Positions 7,390 through 8,870 of a stretch of 8,870 bases of DNA are shown here, piece after piece. Every line of letters begins with the position of its first letter. The first letter of the stretch is position 1. The DNA comes from an uncultured bacterium (GTDB lineage: Bacteria > Planctomycetota > Phycisphaerae > Phycisphaerales > SM1A02). The stretch is taken from the NCBI GenBank assembly GCA_903918555.1, contig CAIXEV010000243.1, positions 1 to 8,870 on the forward strand, given 5' to 3'. The notes beneath the pieces are model-generated. The model did not search any database. It saw nothing but the letters and a program-made list of their open reading frames with translations, and was not told the DNA's origin. The position numbers were made by a program, and so were the translations under genes.

Positions 7390-8299
7390 CACCCCGTCTC
7401 CGCGAACCACCGACGAGCCGCGACCGTCGGGTCGTGACATCGAGCCGATGGTGGGCCGCGTCCGTCGCCGCCGCCGCGCCGCGAGCGTGCTGCCGACGCT
7501 CCTCACCCTCGGAAACGCGATCTGCGGGTTCGCCGCCATCCACTACGCGGCGAAGCCGATCGCGGACACCGCGTTCGGCTGGTCGACCCTCACCGTCGCG
7601 GGCGTGCTCGTCTTCCTCGGGATGTTCTTCGACGCGATCGACGGCTCGGTCGCGCGCCTGACCCGCTCGACCTCCGACATCGGCGCGCAGCTCGACAGCC
7701 TCGCCGATGTCATCACCTTCGGCGTGGCGCCCGCGTTCATGACGCTGCGCCTCATCAGCCACTACTACGGCCCCGCGGGCGACCTCACCATCCTCGGCCC
7801 GGCCGACAGCGCCTACGCGAAGATCCTGTGGGCCATCGCCGCGTTCTACATGTGCTGCACGGCGCTGCGGCTCGCGCGCTTCAACGCCGAGGTGCGCAGC
7901 GCGAAGGAAGAGGACCACCTCTACTTCAAGGGCCTGCCGTCTCCCGGCGCCGGCGGCACCGTCGCGAGCCTCATCGTGCTGCACCAGCATCTGCTGCACG
8001 AGACGCCCGGCATCGAGGAAGGCCTCGCGTTCGCCCGCGCCGCCGCGCTCGGCATTCCGTTCGTCACCGTCATCGTCGCGATCGCGATGATCTCGAACAT
8101 CCGCTACCACCACTTCGCGAACCGCGTGCTGCGCGCGCGCCGCGGCTTCCACAGCCTGCTGCGCATCGTGCTCCCCGTGATCATCGCCATCTGGTGGCCC
8201 GTGCAGGCGCTCGCCGCCGGGTTCGTGATCTATGCGCTCTCCGGCCCCGTGATGTCGACCTTCCGGCGCAACGCCGACGCGCCTCCGCGGCGCAGCTGA
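7379..8299 (+). CDS. pssA: CDP-diacylglycerol--serine O-phosphatidyltransferase (phosphatidylserine synthase)
   Basis: The 306-residue integral membrane enzyme transfers phosphatidyl from CDP-diacylglycerol to L-serine, giving phosphatidylserine and CMP, the first step to phosphatidylethanolamine. The full CDP-alcohol phosphatidyltransferase signature is present: Asp85, Asp88, Gly89, Ala92, Arg93, Gly102, Asp106 and Asp110, of which the four Asp residues bind metal and catalyse. Features specific to the membrane-type PssA branch are LPTLLTLGNAICGF (38-51), LRLARFN (163-169), FKGLPSPGAGG (183-193) and the C-terminal YALSGP. Several hydrophobic segments follow, including at about 70-84, 205-235 and 250-290. 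The N-terminal 35 residues are polar and Arg-rich and presumably cytoplasmic. An alternative start is Met24 (7448), after which the protein is a normal family length. It overlaps the upstream gene by 11 bases and is followed after 8 bases by trpB. No phosphatidylserine decarboxylase gene, a frequent neighbour, is in the window. Confidence 0.95.
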   Translation: MPPNTPSPRTTDEPRPSGRDIEPMVGRVRRRRRAASVLPTLLTLGNAICGFAAIHYAAKPIADTAFGWSTLTVAGVLVFLGMFFDAIDGSVARLTRSTSDIGAQLDSLADVITFGVAPAFMTLRLISHYYGPAGDLTILGPADSAYAKILWAIAAFYMCCTALRLARFNAEVRSAKEEDHLYFKGLPSPGAGGTVASLIVLHQHLLHETPGIEEGLAFARAAALGIPFVTVIVAIAMISNIRYHHFANRVLRARRGFHSLLRIVLPVIIAIWWPVQALAAGFVIYALSGPVMSTFRRNADAPPRRS

Positions 8300-8307
8300 G
8301 TTCCACG

Positions 8308-8870
<563 letters not shown>

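Overview
The window is gene-dense DNA of about 70% G+C (estimated by eye), with codons strongly biased to G or C in the third position and few Shine-Dalgarno sites. A very long AsmA-like envelope protein, an extended LOG-family protein and several GTG/ATG starts without a ribosome site fit a diderm, high-GC lineage. A planctomycete, perhaps of the Phycisphaerae, is my best guess. It is an inference from style and gene content, because no rRNA or other phylogenetic marker is present.

Layout. Positions 1-129 hold no supportable gene; they contain a short tandem run of an 8-base CCTCCGTG-type unit. On the minus strand, 130-930 encodes a short-chain dehydrogenase/reductase whose motifs point to the pteridine reductase (FolM/PTR1) branch. 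A 93-base divergent intergenic region (931-1023) separates it from five plus-strand genes. These are a 1442-residue AsmA/TamB-like envelope protein (1024-5352), a 356-residue LOG-family nucleotide phosphoribohydrolase-like protein (5414-6484), an unrecognised probable lipoprotein or exported protein (6481-7389), phosphatidylserine synthase PssA (7379-8299), and the first 187 codons of tryptophan synthase beta chain, trpB (8308 to the edge).

The last four plus-strand genes are tightly packed. There is a 4-base overlap at LOG/lipoprotein, an 11-base overlap at lipoprotein/pssA and 8 bases before trpB, so they are probably co-transcribed and partly translationally coupled. The AsmA-like gene lies 61 bases upstream and may share the transcript. 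The common theme of three of the five is the envelope: PssA makes phospholipid in the inner membrane, AsmA-like proteins are thought to carry phospholipids across the periplasm, and the unknown protein between them appears to be exported. LOG and trpB look like metabolic passengers.

The most unexpected signal is not a gene. The palindrome ACGT does not occur once in 8870 bases, although CGT and ACG are both abundant. The avoidance is visible in codon choice: all eleven Asp/Asn/His/Tyr codons followed by a Val codon end in T, although Asp is otherwise mostly GAC. No CRISPR array, insertion sequence, tRNA or rRNA was seen.
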